A DNA stretch of 64,000 bases, from the NCBI GenBank assembly GCA_009823505.1, contig VZQC01000544.1, forward strand, positions 3,413,102 to 3,477,101, written 5' to 3'. The notes under the pieces are model-generated. The model searched no databases and was not told the DNA's origin. It worked only from the letters and a program-made list of their open reading frames with translations. Both the position numbers and the translations under genes were made by a program. This DNA is from Rhizomys pruinosus. Taxonomy: Eukaryota > Chordata > Mammalia > Rodentia > Spalacidae. Positions 12,183-24,131 of the stretch are shown piece after piece (within the stretch, counting starts at the first letter, position 1; each line of letters opens with the position of its first letter).

Positions 12183-13610
12183 TCCATGACAGTGCACGGA
12201 GTGTGGGTAGCTGGGTGGACAAAGCCCAGAGCAGTGCAGGACAGTGCACGGAGTGTGGGTAGCTGGGTGGACAAAGCCCAGAGCAGTCCAGGACAGTGCA
12301 TGGTGGGCATGTGGACATTCCCCAGAACACTATGTAACAGTGTATGGTGGGCATGTGGACATTCCCCAGAACACTATATGACAGTGCATGGTGGGCGTGT
12401 GGACATTCCCAGGAATACTCTATGACAGTGCACGGAGTGTGGGTAGCTGGGTGGACAAAGCCCAGAGCACTCCATGACAGTGCATGGTGGGTACTTGGAC
12501 CTTCCCCAAACACTCTATGACAGTGCATGGTGGGCATGTGCACATTCCCCAGAGCACTCCATGACAGTGCACGGAGTGTGGGTAGCTGGGTGGACAAAGC
12601 CCAGAGCAGTTCAGGACAGTGTATGCTGGGCATGTGGACATTCCCAGGAATACTCTATGACAGTGCACGGAGTGTGGGTAGCTGGGTGGACAAAGCCCAG
12701 AGCAGTCCAGGACAGTGTATGGTGGGCGTGTGGATATTCCCCAGAACACTATGTTCATGGTGGGCGCATGGACATTCCCAGGAATACTCCATGACAGGGC
12801 ACGGAATGTGGGTAGCTGGGTGGACAAAGCCCAGAACAGTCCAGGAGAGTGTATGGTGGGCACGTGGACATTCCCAGGAATACTCCATGACAGTGCATGG
12901 AGTGTGGGTAGCTGGATGGACAAAGCCCAGAACAGTCGAGGACAGTGTATGGTGGGCATGTGGACATTCCCAGGAATACTCCATGACAGTGCACGGAGTG
13001 TGGGTAACTATGTGGACAAAGCCCAGAACAGTCCAGGACAGTGTATGGTGGGCCTGTGGACATTCCCCAGAACACTCTACGACAGTGCATGGTGGGCATG
13101 TGGACATCCCCAAACACTCTATGACAGTGCATGGTGGGCGTGTGGACATTCCCCAAACACTCTATGACAGTGCATGGTGGGTACATGGACATTCCCTAGA
13201 ACACTCTACGACAGTGTATGGTGGGTGTGTGGACATTCCCAGGAATACTCTATGACAGTGCATGGAGTGTGGGTAGCTGGGTGGACAAAGCCCAGAACAG
13301 TCCAGGACAGTGCATGGTGGGCGTGTGGACATTCCCAAACACTCGATGACAGTGCATGGAGTGTGGGTAGCTGGGTGGACAAAGCACAGAACAGTCCAGG
13401 ACAGTGTATGGTGGGCATGTGGACATTCCCCAAACACTCTATGACAGTGCACAGTGGGCATGTGGACATTCCCCAAACACTCTATGACAGTACATGGTGG
13501 GCGTGTGGACATTCCCTAGAACACTCTATGATAGTGCATGGAGTGTGGGTAGCTGGGTAGACAAAGCCCAGAACAGTCCAGGACAGTGTATGGTGGGCAT
13601 GTAGACAATA
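12183..13610 (+). repeat. Minisatellite subregion with 52-bp type-B units
   Basis: About eleven type-B units (starts near 12196, 12249, 12430, 12572, 12665, 12800, 12897, 12992, 13262, 13357 and 13537) carry GGGTAGCTGGGTGGACAAAG instead of the GTGGACATTCCCCAG core. They alternate with 44-bp units and form 96-bp composite repeats in places. No type-B unit occurs after about 13.6 kb. Confidence 0.88.
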
Positions 13611-16600
13611 CCCAAACACACTATGACAGTGCATGGTGGGCATGTGGACATTACCCCGAACACTCTATGACAGTGAATGGTGGGTGTGTGGACATTCCCT
13701 AGAACACTATGTGACAGTGCACGGTGGGCATGTGGACATTCCCCAGAACACTCTATGACAGTGCATGGTGGGTGTGTGGACATTCCCCAGAACACTCTAT
13801 GACAGTGCATGGTGTGCGTGTGGACATTCCCTAGAACACTATGTGACAGTGCATGGTGGCCATGTGGACATTCCCCAGAACACTATGACAGTACATGGTG
13901 TGTCTGTGGACATTCCCCAGAACACTCTATGACACTGCATGGTGGGCACGTGGATATTCCCCAGAACACTCTATGACAGTGTATGGTGGGCATGTGGACA
14001 TTCCCCAAACACTCTAAGACAGTGCATGGTGGGCATGTGGACATTCCCCAAACACTCTATGACAGTGAATGGTGGGTGTGTGGACATTCCCTAGAACACT
14101 ATGTGACAGTGCATGGTGGGTGTTTGCACATTCCCCAGAACACTATGACAATGCATGGTGGGTGCATGGACAATCCCCAGAACTGTACAGGACAGTGTAT
14201 GGCAGGCATGTGGACATTCTCAGGAATTCTCTATGACAGTGCATGGTGGACATGAGGACATTGCCTAGAACATTCTATGAAAGTGCATGGTGGGTGCATG
14301 GACATTCCCCAGAACACTCTATGACAGTGCATGGTGGGTGCATGGACATTCCTGAGAACAATCTATGAAAGTGCATGGTGGGTGCATGGATATTCCACAG
14401 AACACTATGACAGTGCATGGTGGGGGCGTGAACAGTCCCCAGAACAGTCCATGACAGTATATGGTGGGCATGTGGGCATTCCCCAGAACACTCTATTACA
14501 GTGCATGGTGGGCATGTGGACATTCCCCAGAACACTATGACAATGCATGGTGGGTGCGTGGACATTCCCCAGAACACTCTATGACAGTGCAGGGTGGGTG
14601 CGTGAACATTTCCCAGAACAGTCCAGGACAGTGTATGGTAGGCGCATGGACATTCTGCAGAACACTCTATGACAGTGAATGGTTGGGTGTGTGGACATTC
14701 CATAGAACACTCTATAACAGTGCATGGTGGGCACGTGGACACTCCCCAGAACACTCTATGACAGTGCATGGTATATCTGTGGACATTTCCCAGAACACTC
14801 TATGACAGTGCATGGTGGGCACGTGGACACTCCCCAGAACACTCTATGACAGTGCATGGTATATCTGTGGACATTTCCCAGAACACTCTATGACAGTGCA
14901 TGGTGGGCACGTGGACACTCCCCAGAACACTCTATGACAGTGCATGGTATATCTGTGGACATTCCCCAGAACACTCTATAACAGTGCATGGTGGGCGCAT
15001 GGACACTCCCCAGAACACTCTATGACAGTGCATGGTATATCTGTGGACATTCCCAGAGCACTCCATGGCAGTGCATGGTGGGCACATGGACATTCCCCAG
15101 AACACTATGACAGTGCATGGTGGGCACGTGGACATTCCCCAGAACACTCTATGACGGTGCATGGTGTATCTGTGGACATTCCCCAGAACACTCTATGACA
15201 GTGCATATTGGGCACATGGACATTACCCAGAGCACTCTATGAGAGTGCATGGTGGGCACGTGGACATTCTCCAGAACACTCCATGAGAGTGCATCATGGG
15301 TGTGTGGATATTCCCCAGAACACTCCATGACAGTGCATGGCAGGTGTCTGGACCTTCTCCAGAACACTCTATAACAGTGCATGGTGGGGTCATGGACCTT
15401 CCCCAGGACAGTCCATGACAGTGCATGGTGGGTGCATAGACATTCCCCAGAACATTCTATGACTGTGCATGGTGAGGGCATGGACATTCCCCAGAACACT
15501 CTATGACAGTGCATGGTGGGCATGTGGACATTCCCCAGATCACTCTATGACAGTGCATGGTAGGCATGTGGACATTCCCCAGAACACTCTATGACAGTGC
15601 ATGGTGGGTATGTGGACATTCCCCAGAACACTCCATGACAGTGCATGGTGGGTGCATGGACATTCCCCAGAACACTTTATGACAGTGCATCGTGGTTGTG
15701 TGGATATTCCCCAGAACACTCCATGACAGTGCATGGCGGGTGCGTGGACCTTACCCAGAACACTCTATGACAGTGCATGGCGGGTGCCTGGACCTTCTCC
15801 AGAACACTCTATAACAGTGCATGGTGGGTCATGGAGCCTTTCACAGGACAGTCCATGACAGTGCATGGTGGGTGTGTAGACATTCTGCAGAACACTCTAT
15901 GACAGTGGATGGTGGGAGTGTGGACATTCCCCAGAACACTCTATGAAAGTGCATGTTGGGTGCATGGACATTCCCCAGAATACTCTATGACAGTGCATGG
16001 TGGGCGCGTGAACATTCCCCAGAACACTCTATGGGAGTGCATGGTGGGCGTGTGGACATTCCCCAGAACACTCTATGACAGTTCATGGTGGGTGCATGGA
16101 CATTCCCCAGAAAACTCTATGATGGTGCATGGTGTATCTGTGGACATTCCCCAGAACACTCTATGACAGTGCATGTTGGGTGCATGGAAATTCCCCAGAA
16201 CAGTCCATGATAGTGCATGGTGGGCATGTGGACATTTCCCAGGATATCTATGACAGTGCATGTTGGGTGCACAGACATTCCCCAGCACACTCTATGACAG
16301 TGCATGGTGGGCGTGTGGACATTCCCCAGAACACTCTATGACAGTGCATGGTGGCCATGTGGACATTCCCCAGAGCAATCTATGAAAGTGCATGGTGGGC
16401 ATGTGGACATTCTGCAGAACACTCTATGACAGTGCATGGTGGATGCGTGGACATTCCCCAGAACACTCTATGACAGTGCGTGGTGGGTTTGTGGACATTC
16501 CCCAGAACAGTCTATGACAGTGCATGGTGGGTACGTGGACATTCCACAGAACACTCCATGACAGTGCATGGTGGGTGCATCGACATTCCCCAGAAGACTA

Positions 16601-17829
16601 TGACAGTGCATGGTGGATGCGTGGACATTCCCCAGAACACTCTATGGGAGTGCATGCGCGTGGACATTCCCCAGAACTCTCTATGACAGTTCATGGTGGG
16701 CTCATGGATATTCCCCAGAAAACTCTATGATGGTGCATGGTGTATCTGTGGATATTCCCCAGAACACTCTATGACAGTGCATGTTGGGCGCTTGGACATT
16801 CCCCAGAACAGTCCATGACAGTGCATGGTGGGCGTGTGGACATTTCCCAGGACATCTGTGACAGTGCATGTTGGGTATGTGGACATTCCCCAGCACACTC
16901 TATGACAGCGCATGTTGGGCACGTGAACATTCCCCAGAACACTCTATGACAGTGCATGGTGGGGCATGTGGACATTCCCCAGAACAGTCTATGACAGTGC
17001 ATGGTGGATGCGTGGACATTCCCCAGAACACTCTATGACTCTATGACAGTGAATGGTGGATGCATGGACATTCCCCAGAACACTCCATGACAGTGTATGG
17101 TGTGTGCTAAGACATTCCCCAGAACAGTCTATGACAGTGCATGGTTGGTGCGTGGACCTTCCCCAGAACACTCTATGACAGTGCATGGTGGGTACATGGA
17201 CATTCCTCAGAACACTCTATGAGAGTGCATGGTGGGTGTGTGGTCATTCCCCAGAACACTCTATGATCGTGCATGGTGGGCACATGGACATTCCCCAGAA
17301 CACTCTACGACAGTGCATGGTGTGTGTGTGGACATTCCCCAGAACACTCTATGACAGTGCATGGTGGGCGTGTGGACATTCCCCAGAACACTCTATGGCA
17401 GTGCATGGTGGGGGTGTGGACATTCCCCAGAACACTGTATGACAGTGCATGGTGGGTGCGTGGATATTCCTGAGAACACTCTATGACAGTGCATGGTGTG
17501 TGCTAGGACATTCCCCAGAACACTCTATGACAGTGCATGGTTGGTGAGTGGACCATCCCAGAACACTCTTATGACAGTGCATGGTGTGGGTGCGTGGACA
17601 TTCCCCAGAACAGTCCATGACAGTGCATGCTGGGTGCATGGATATTCCTGAGAACACTCTATGACAGTGCATGGTGCGTGTGTGGACCTTCTCCTGGACA
17701 GTCCATGACAGTGCATGGTGGGTTTGTGGACATTCCTGAGAACACTCCATGACAGTGCATTGTGGGTATGTGGACATTCCTGAGAACACACTATGACAGT
17801 GCATGGTGGGTTCATGGACATTCCGCAGA
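12183..17829 (+). repeat. Large minisatellite (VNTR), 44-bp unit, about 125 units
   Basis: Direct tandem repeats of a 44-bp unit (CAGTGCATGGTGGGCRTGTG followed by GACATTCCCCAGAACACTCT and ATGA), with variants CACGTG, CATGTG and TGTATCTGTGG in the middle. Between 12.18 and about 13.6 kb a longer 52-bp unit (GGAGTGTGGGTAGCTGGGTG, then GACAAAGCCCAG) alternates with the 44-bp type. Because 44 is not a multiple of three, three units (132 bp) return to the same frame, and rare stops give open frames up to 242 aa on the plus strand and 179 aa on the minus strand. These are repeat artefacts without initiation context, not genes. The array ends in apparently unique DNA at 17830. Confidence 0.97.
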
Positions 17830-18037
17830 ACAATACCATAGGATGCAAAACACCAGGAGTCAAACTTTACACTGACTATACACTTTGTTTGGTAATGATT
17901 TTAACATGACCTCATTGGCTGAAAAATGTGTACCATTCTAGTGGATAATTATGATAATAGAGAGTGATGTATGGTGGCAGGAATACATGAGAAATCTATG
18001 TTGTTTACCTAAAATTGATTTAAAAATGAATTCTGTC

Positions 18038-18040
18038 ATA

Positions 18041-18102
<62 letters not shown>

Positions 18103-18107
18103 TGTGT
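18038..18107. repeat. (TA)n(TG)n microsatellite
   Basis: About ten TA steps, a short interruption (TACA), more TA, then about 18 TG steps with one TT interruption. It lies in the flank of an L1 3' end. Confidence 0.95.
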
Positions 18108-18124
18108 TATCACTATCATTGTTT

Positions 18125-18280
18125 CTTTTTCTATGTTTACTTTTAAAAATATGTTTTATTATTATTAAACTTTTTTCAACATCATACACATTTCCCAATC
18201 AAATAGACCATTCCCCCTTTCCAGGGCCCCCATCTCACCTGAGTTCTTGCACTCTTCATACTGTCTCTCATCTTTTTTTC
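18125..18280 (-). mobile_element. Old L1 3'UTR, outer part
   Basis: Minus-strand L1 3' end (TTATTATTAAACTTTTTTCA, CAATCAAAT, then a C-rich stretch) matching 57474-57600. It is interrupted by a younger L1 and resumes near 19581. Confidence 0.65.
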
Positions 18281-19580
18281 ACATAAATTTATTTTTATTT
18301 TTTTTTAACAAATCTATGACCCTTGTTGCCGCCCTATTCCCCCACCCCGCACAGTGTGCATGCATTCTGCCAAACATGCTTTTCACTCTTTCTCAGTCTT
18401 TCTCAATATTCTCATGAGAAGTGAATGTTTTGAGCAGAAGTTCACTGTTCCAGTCAGTCTTCGGGCAGTCCTTTCGTTGTTGTTGTAGTTCCAATATGCT
18501 TACTGCCAACTGCTTTGGACAAAAGCTCAGGGGGCCCTACACAAGAAATACTTACAAGTAGGTAATTGACACTAGTCATCCACAAGAGGGATACCATTCA
18601 TCGTTTGGTTGTTCTGGGGACTGTGTATTACTTCACTCAGCATGAGGTCCCTGTAGCTCCAGACATTTTCCTGAAAGCTCAGTGATGTCGGTCTTTCTTT
18701 ACTGCTGCATAGAACTATTGTGTACATGAACCACATTCTCTATCCCTCGTCAGTTGAGGGGCATTTGGGTTGGTTCCAGCTCCTTGCTATTGTGAAGAGA
18801 GCTGAAATAAGACCATGTGCAGTCGATCTTGTGGTGGGGTGAGTCTTGAGGGTAATGTCCCAGGATTGGTATGAATGGGTCAAATGGCAAGTTCATTCCA
18901 AGTCTTCCAAGGGTTCTCCACACTGCTTTCCATAGTGGCTGTTACCAGTTTACATTCCCACTAGTAGTGGTGAGTGTTCCCCTTTCCCACAACACCTCTC
19001 CAGCACGTTGGTATCATTTGTTTTCTTGATCCTAGTCAGTCTTATTGGAGTAGGATATCTTAAAGTGGTGTTTGATTTGCATTTCCTTAATGATTAGTGA
19101 TGTTGACATTTCTTGAGGTGTTTCTCAGACATCTCTAATTCCTCACTTGTGAAGTCTCTGTTCAGTTCTTTGCTCCATCTATGAGTGGGTCTTTGTTTCT
19201 TTTTCTTTGTTTTTTTGAGTAGTTTATATATTCTGGAAATCAATGCTTTGTCAGATGTATCTCCAGTGAAGGTTCCTCCCATTCTGTGGGATTTCTCTCA
19301 CTTCCTTAATTGTTTCTTTTTATGTACAGAAGCTTTTGAGTTTATGAGGTCCCATTTGTCAATTGTCGACCTTAATTCTTGCGCAGCTGCTGTCGATTTA
19401 GGACTCTTTTCACGACCTAGTGGGTGTCTGCTGCCAACTTTTTTCTTCTATCCATCAGAGTTTGGGGTTTCACGTTAGGTCTTTGATCCATCTGGAGTTC
19501 ACTTTTGAACAGGGCGAGAGGTTAGGGTTTTATTTCATTCTTCTACAAGTGGTGATCCAGTTTTGCCAACACCACTGCTA
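18281..19580 (-). mobile_element. Younger 5'-truncated L1 inserted into an older L1 3'UTR
   Basis: Colinear with the full-length L1 from its 3' tail (43.08 kb equivalent) through the 3'UTR and ORF2 C-terminal region to about the 44.70-kb equivalent, ending at GTTTTGCCAACACCACT. The older L1 continues on each side (CATCTTTTTTTC on the left, a TTTTTTCTGAGTG block on the right), consistent with a short target-site duplication. Frames are broken by many one-base deletions. Confidence 0.8.
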
Positions 19581-19994
19581 CCTTTTTTCTGAGTGTTTCC
19601 AGAGTTTTTTTTCAAAGCAGAGGATTATTGTTTTTGGAAAAGCTTCACTGTTTTTTTTTCCCCTGGTCTTTTGCTCTTGTTCCCTGCATTTGTATTGCTC
19701 AACATATACATAATATATATATATATATATATAATATATATTGTATATGCTCACAAAACTAAATTATGATGTCTGAAAACAAATTTTATGTTATTTCCAA
19801 ATCATATTCAGGTTCACGATTTCCACTTTGATTTTTATACTCTAAAGTGCTACGTACCCTCCACCCATATACCAAAATTCCAAAGTCTCACAAAATAAAT
19901 AGTGGTTTATCTAGAACCTCTAAGGGATTCACGACATAAAAGCAGAGATCACAAGGAATATAACATTAACGTTGCTCAGTTCGCTTACAACTAC
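19581..19994 (-). mobile_element. Old L1 3'UTR, inner part (copy A)
   Basis: Continues the L1 of 18125-18280 after the nested insertion. It contains an AT microsatellite (19706-19741), CTGAAAACAAATTTTATG and CCAAAATTCCAAAGTCTC, which recur in the L1 3'UTR at 61.02-61.25 kb. Homology ends near the AACGTTGCTCAG block, so this old L1 is truncated in its 3'UTR. Confidence 0.7.
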
Positions 19995-20610
19995 CAAAAG
20001 TTTTAGAAATCTAAATGGCCTTTTACAAATAATTTGCAGTTTGCAATATTAAGCATTTAAATTAACCTTTGAGTCACTTTTTCACTTTCTGGTTTGGAAA
20101 CGTTCAAAAATAAAAACAGGTTTACCACTGGCACCATGTGACCTTGAAAGTAGCCTGCAATTACCCCCATCTCACAGGAGGGTGTTGGAGTGTGTCCTCG
20201 TGAGATTAAGGTGAGCGAGTTTCTCTGCCTCATGCAGTGGCTTTGCTTGCCAGCGCATCATAGATAAAAGATGGTTACATTTCTACAAAAAGAATACCCT
20301 TTGCTTTCCACTTGCTTTCTTTCCATTTTTCTGTTTGAGCTGTTTCTGAGTAAAAAGAAGCACAGGGCTCTTGGAGAAATATTAGGTAGAAGGGAGGGAT
20401 TTTGTGAGAAGATTCTTTATGGGGAACATCTAAACTAAGACCTAAAAACAATAGAAATTAAGTGCAAAAGTGTTAAAAATGGGTGATTATCTGAAGTTGG
20501 ACAGTGGTGTAGGGATGGATTATTTATGTCAGAGGCTGGTTGTGGATGCAGAACTTAGAGACAGCTTCTTTTAGAAGGGCTGTGTTTTTAATTTCAGGAT
20601 GTGGTTTTCA

Positions 20611-20805
20611 GGGCTAAGATGTTTCAGTGGTTAAGAGTGTATAATGCTGTTAGCCAAGACCTGAATTCAGTTCCAGCACCCACAGTGTATGGTTCCTAAT
20701 CGTCTGGAACTCCAGCTCCAGGACTTCTGAGCCTTCTTCTGTTCTCTGTGGTCACTTGCACATACCCACACGACCCGACCATATAATTTAAAAATGAAAT
20801 AAACT
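20611..20805 (+). mobile_element. Old B2-type SINE (copy A)
   Basis: tRNA-like head (GGGCTAAGATGTTTCAGTGG, TTAAGAGTGT), CAGCACCCACAG, then a CTTGCACATACCCACA end and A-rich tail. The second copy at 23450 has the more regular head (GGGCTGAAGATGGTTCAGTG), so this copy carries deletions. Confidence 0.75.
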
Positions 20806-21036
20806 TCAAAGTGATGAGGTTGGATTATTGATTGGCAAATAATTATTGGAAGTCAAATAGCTTCTCAAATGGTGATTCCTACAAAGTCATCTTTAATGTC
20901 TTTGAAAATGTGTAGAAAAACTAGAGAAAGGATTCAACACAAGTGACATTGTGAACAGTGGATTTTATAAACATTCTTTTCAGTAATGAGTGAAATTTTA
21001 GGGAATTTACATGAAAACTTCATCTATATCATTTGT

Positions 21037-21278
21037 CTTTTTTTTTTTTATTTTATTTATTTCTGTATGTATCAATGTACTGTCTGCATGCAGTCTGTGC
21101 ACCCGTGTCATGCAAAGGCCGCGGAGGGTAACAGAAGAGGGTCTGGATTCCCTGGAACTGGAGTTTCTCCGGATTGGAGTTTCAGACAGTTCTCGGCGCC
21201 ATGTGGGTGCGGTGGATTGAACCCGGGGTCCTCTGTAAGACGCGTCGGTGCTCTTAACCGCTAGGCATTTTTCCAGCC
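21037..21278 (-). mobile_element. Young B2-type SINE (copy A)
   Basis: Minus-strand SINE with a T-rich tail at the left and a head ending CCAGCC. It carries the internal duplicated GGAACTGGAGTTTCTCC motif of the young B2 subfamily. It is indel-rich compared with copy B at 23891. Confidence 0.8.
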
Positions 21279-21761
21279 AGTTTGTCTTTTAATTTAATAT
21301 TTGGGGCATTAAATCTGGCATGGCTCATGTAGCATTCTTGTGTGCTTAGGAACCTTTTATAACACATCTTGCTGAGAATCTAACAATATGACTATGTTTG
21401 AGTCCTTAGTTAAAATCTGGTTAACTTTGGAAGGTTGCCTTCCCCCTTCATTTTCTCCCCTTTATTAGCTTATCTTTGAGGTAGAATTACAGAAACCAGT
21501 AGGAGCAGTTGCTTCTCACAAATATGCTGCTGTGTTACCTGCTCCTGTGTAGGCAGAACCCTATGTGCTCTTGAGGTGTCCTGGGAATAGAAATTAGACA
21601 AAGAGAGAGGAAACCTGATTGACTTTGATGAGCTGTGTGAATATTCAGTTTGTGAAAGTGTAAGTGGAAAGAATAGGAAGGAGAAATAGAGTTTTGCTTA
21701 ACTCTAAATGTAAATCTGACCCCTGGCTAATTAAAGGTGCTGGTGTTCTGCTTCTTCTTAC

Positions 21762-21812
21762 CTTCCTTCCTTCCTTCCTTCCTTCCTCCTTCTTCCTTCC
21801 TTCCTACCTTCC
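21762..21812. repeat. (TTCC)n microsatellite ending in a seam
   Basis: Imperfect TTCC repeats at the end of copy A, followed within seven bases by the N at 21819. They correspond to the repeats at 24610-24690 after copy B. Confidence 0.9.
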
Positions 21813-21818
21813 ATCCTT

Positions 21819-21819
21819 N
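21819..21819. other. Single ambiguous base (N) at the junction of two tandem copies
   Basis: Copy B begins immediately to the right (ATTGGAGTAGGATATCTTAA, compare 19045). This is the same arrangement as the N at 909, a lone N at the edge of a large duplication, and suggests an unresolved overlap of sequence ends. Confidence 0.85.
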
Positions 21820-22362
21820 CATTGGAGTAGGATATCTTAAGTGGTTTATATTTGCATTTCCTTAATGATTAGTGATGTTGAACACTTCTTGAGGTGTTTC
21901 TAGACATCTCTAATTCCTCACTTGTGAAGTTCTGTTCAGTTCTTTGCTCCATTATTGAGTGGGTCATTTGTTTTCTTTTTTCTTTGTTTTTTGGTAGTTT
22001 ATATATTCTGGAAATCAATGCTTTGTCAATGTATCTCCAGTGAAGGTTTCCTCCCATTCTGTGGGATTCTCTCTCACTTCCTTGATTGTTTCTTTTTATG
22101 TACAGAAGTTTTTGAGTTTAATGAGGTCCCATTTGTCAATTGTCGACCTTAATTCTTGCGCAGCTGCTGTCTGATTTAGGACTCTTTCCTAGCCTATGTC
22201 TTGTAGTCTGCTGCCAACTTTTTCTTCTATCACCTTCAGAGTTTGGGGTTTCACGTTGAGGTCTTTGATCCATCTGGAGTTCACTTTTGAACAGGGCGAG
22301 AGGTTAGGGGTTTAATTTCATTCTTCTACAAGTGGTGATCCATTTTGCCAAACCACTGGCTG
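21820..22362 (-). mobile_element. L1 ORF2 C-terminal part (copy B of the young L1)
   Basis: Equivalent to 19042-19580 and to 44.15-44.70 kb of the full-length L1. Broken frames. Confidence 0.8.
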
Positions 22363-22823
22363 ACATCTTTTTTTGAGTGTTTCCAGAGTTTTTTTTCAAA
22401 CAGAGGATTATTTGTTTTTGGAAAAGCTTCACTGTTTTTTTTTCCCTGGTTCTTTGCTCTTGTTCCCTGCAATTTGTATTGCTTCAACATATACATATAT
22501 ATATATATATATTTATTAGTGTTTTCTGAGTTTTTAATATATATATATAATAGATATATATATATGCTCACCTATACTAAAATTATGATGTCTGAAAACA
22601 AATTTTATGTTATTTCCAAATCATATTTCAGGATTCACGATTTTCCACTTTGATTTTTATATACTCTAAAATGTGCATACGTACCCTCCACCCATATACC
22701 AAAATTCCAAAGTCTCAAAATAAATAGTGGGTTAATTCTAGAACCTCTTAAGGGATTCACGACATAAAAGCAGAGATCACAAGGAATATAACATTAACGT
22801 TGCTCAGTTTGCCTTACAACTAA
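22363..22823 (-). mobile_element. Old L1 3'UTR, inner part (copy B)
   Basis: Equivalent to 19581-19994. It includes an AT microsatellite at 22490-22566 that is longer than in copy A. Confidence 0.7.
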
Positions 22824-23449
22824 TCAAAAGTTTTAGAAATCTTAAATGGCCTTTTACAAATAATTTGCAGTTTGCAATATTAAGCATTTAAATTAACCTT
22901 TGAGTCACTTTTTCACTTTCTGGTTTGGAAACGTTCAAAAATAAAAACAGGTTTACCACTGGCACCATGTGACCTTGAAAGTAGCCTGCAATTACCCCCA
23001 TCTCACAGGAGGGTGTTGGAGTGTGTCCTCGTGAGATTAAGGTGAGCGAGTTTCTCTGCCTCATGCAGTGGCTTTGCTTGCCAGCGCATCATAGATAAAA
23101 GATGGTTACATTTCTACAAAAAGAATACCCTTTGCTTTACCACTTGCTTTCTTTCCATTTTTCTGTTTGAGCTGTTTCTGAGTAAAAAGAAGCACAGGGC
23201 TCTTGGAGAAATATTAGGTAGAAGGGAGGGATTTTGTGAGAAGATTCTTTATGGGGAACATCTAAACTAAGACCTAAAAATCAAATAGAAATTAGAGTGC
23301 AAAAGTGTTAAAAAAATGGGTGATTATCTGAAGTTGGACAGTGGTGTAGGGATGGATTATGTATGTCAGAGGCTGGTTGTGGATGGCAGAACTTAGAGAC
23401 AGCTTCTTTTAGAAGGGCTTGTGTTTAATTTCTAGGATGTGGTTTTGCA

Positions 23450-23650
23450 GGGCTGAAGATGGTTCAGTGGTTAAGAGTGTATAATGCTGTTAGCCAAGAC
23501 CTGAATTCAGTTCCCAGCACCCACAGTGTATGGTTCCTAATCGTCTGGAACTCCAGCTCCAGGGACTCTGGAGCCTTCTTCTGTTCTCTGTAGGCACTTG
23601 CACATACCCACACACTGACCAACACATATATTTAAAAATGAAATAAATCT
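23450..23650 (+). mobile_element. Old B2-type SINE (copy B)
   Basis: Counterpart of 20611-20805, with a complete head GGGCTGAAGATGGTTCAGTG and tail AAAAATGAAATAAATCTTC. Confidence 0.8.
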
Positions 23651-23890
23651 TCAAAGTATGATTGTTGGATTATTGATTGGCAAATAATTATTGGAAGTCA
23701 AATAGCTTCTCAAAATGGTGATTCCTACAAAGTCATCTTTAATGTTCTTTGAAAATGTGTAGAAAAACTAGAGAAAGGATTCAACACAAGTGACATTGTG
23801 AACAGTGGATTTTATAAACATTCTTTTCAGTAATGAGTGAAATTTTAGGGAATTTACATGAAAGACTTCATCTATATCAGTTTGTCTTTT

Positions 23891-24131
23891 TTTTTTTAAT
23901 TTTATTTATTTCTGTATGTGTATCAATGTACTGTCTGCATGCAGGTCTGTGCACCCGTGTCATGCAATGCCGCGGAGGTAAGAAGAGGGTCTCGGATTCC
24001 CCTGGAACTGGAGTTCTCCTGGAATTGGAGTTTCAGACAGTTCTCGGCCGCCATGTGGGTGCTGGGGATTGAACCCGGGGTCCTCTGTAAGAGCGGTCGG
24101 TGCTCTTAACCGCTAGGCCATCTCTCCAGCC
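23891..24131 (-). mobile_element. Young B2-type SINE (copy B)
   Basis: Flanked by a 13-bp target-site duplication CAGTTTGTCTTTT at 23878-23890 and 24132-24144. The head reads, on the minus strand, GGGCTGGAGAGATGGCCTAG. It carries the internal duplicated CCAATTCCAGGAGAACTCCA motif. Confidence 0.9.

Larger units (their letters stand above)
19040..21765 (+). repeat. Tandem near-duplicate, copy A
   Basis: Same order as 21822-24592: L1 ORF2 end, old L1 3'UTR with an AT microsatellite, about 600 bp of unassigned DNA, a plus-strand B2, a minus-strand B2, and flank ending at CCTGGCTAATTAAAGGTG. Copy A is about 50 bp shorter, mainly through scattered one-base deletions. It ends in TTCC repeats and an N. 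Confidence 0.92.

Noticed and set aside
12183..17829. Possible CRISPR array
   Set aside because: Units are contiguous and similar along their whole length; there are no unique spacers, and the genome is mammalian.
12169..17863. Long open frames (up to 242 aa) on both strands in the 44-bp array
   Set aside because: They are periodic translations of the minisatellite in every frame, overlap each other on both strands, and have no initiation context, domain or flanking gene structure.
17938..18286. Low-complexity frames over the TA/TG microsatellite
   Set aside because: Repetitive Y/I and C/V runs come from the dinucleotide repeat.
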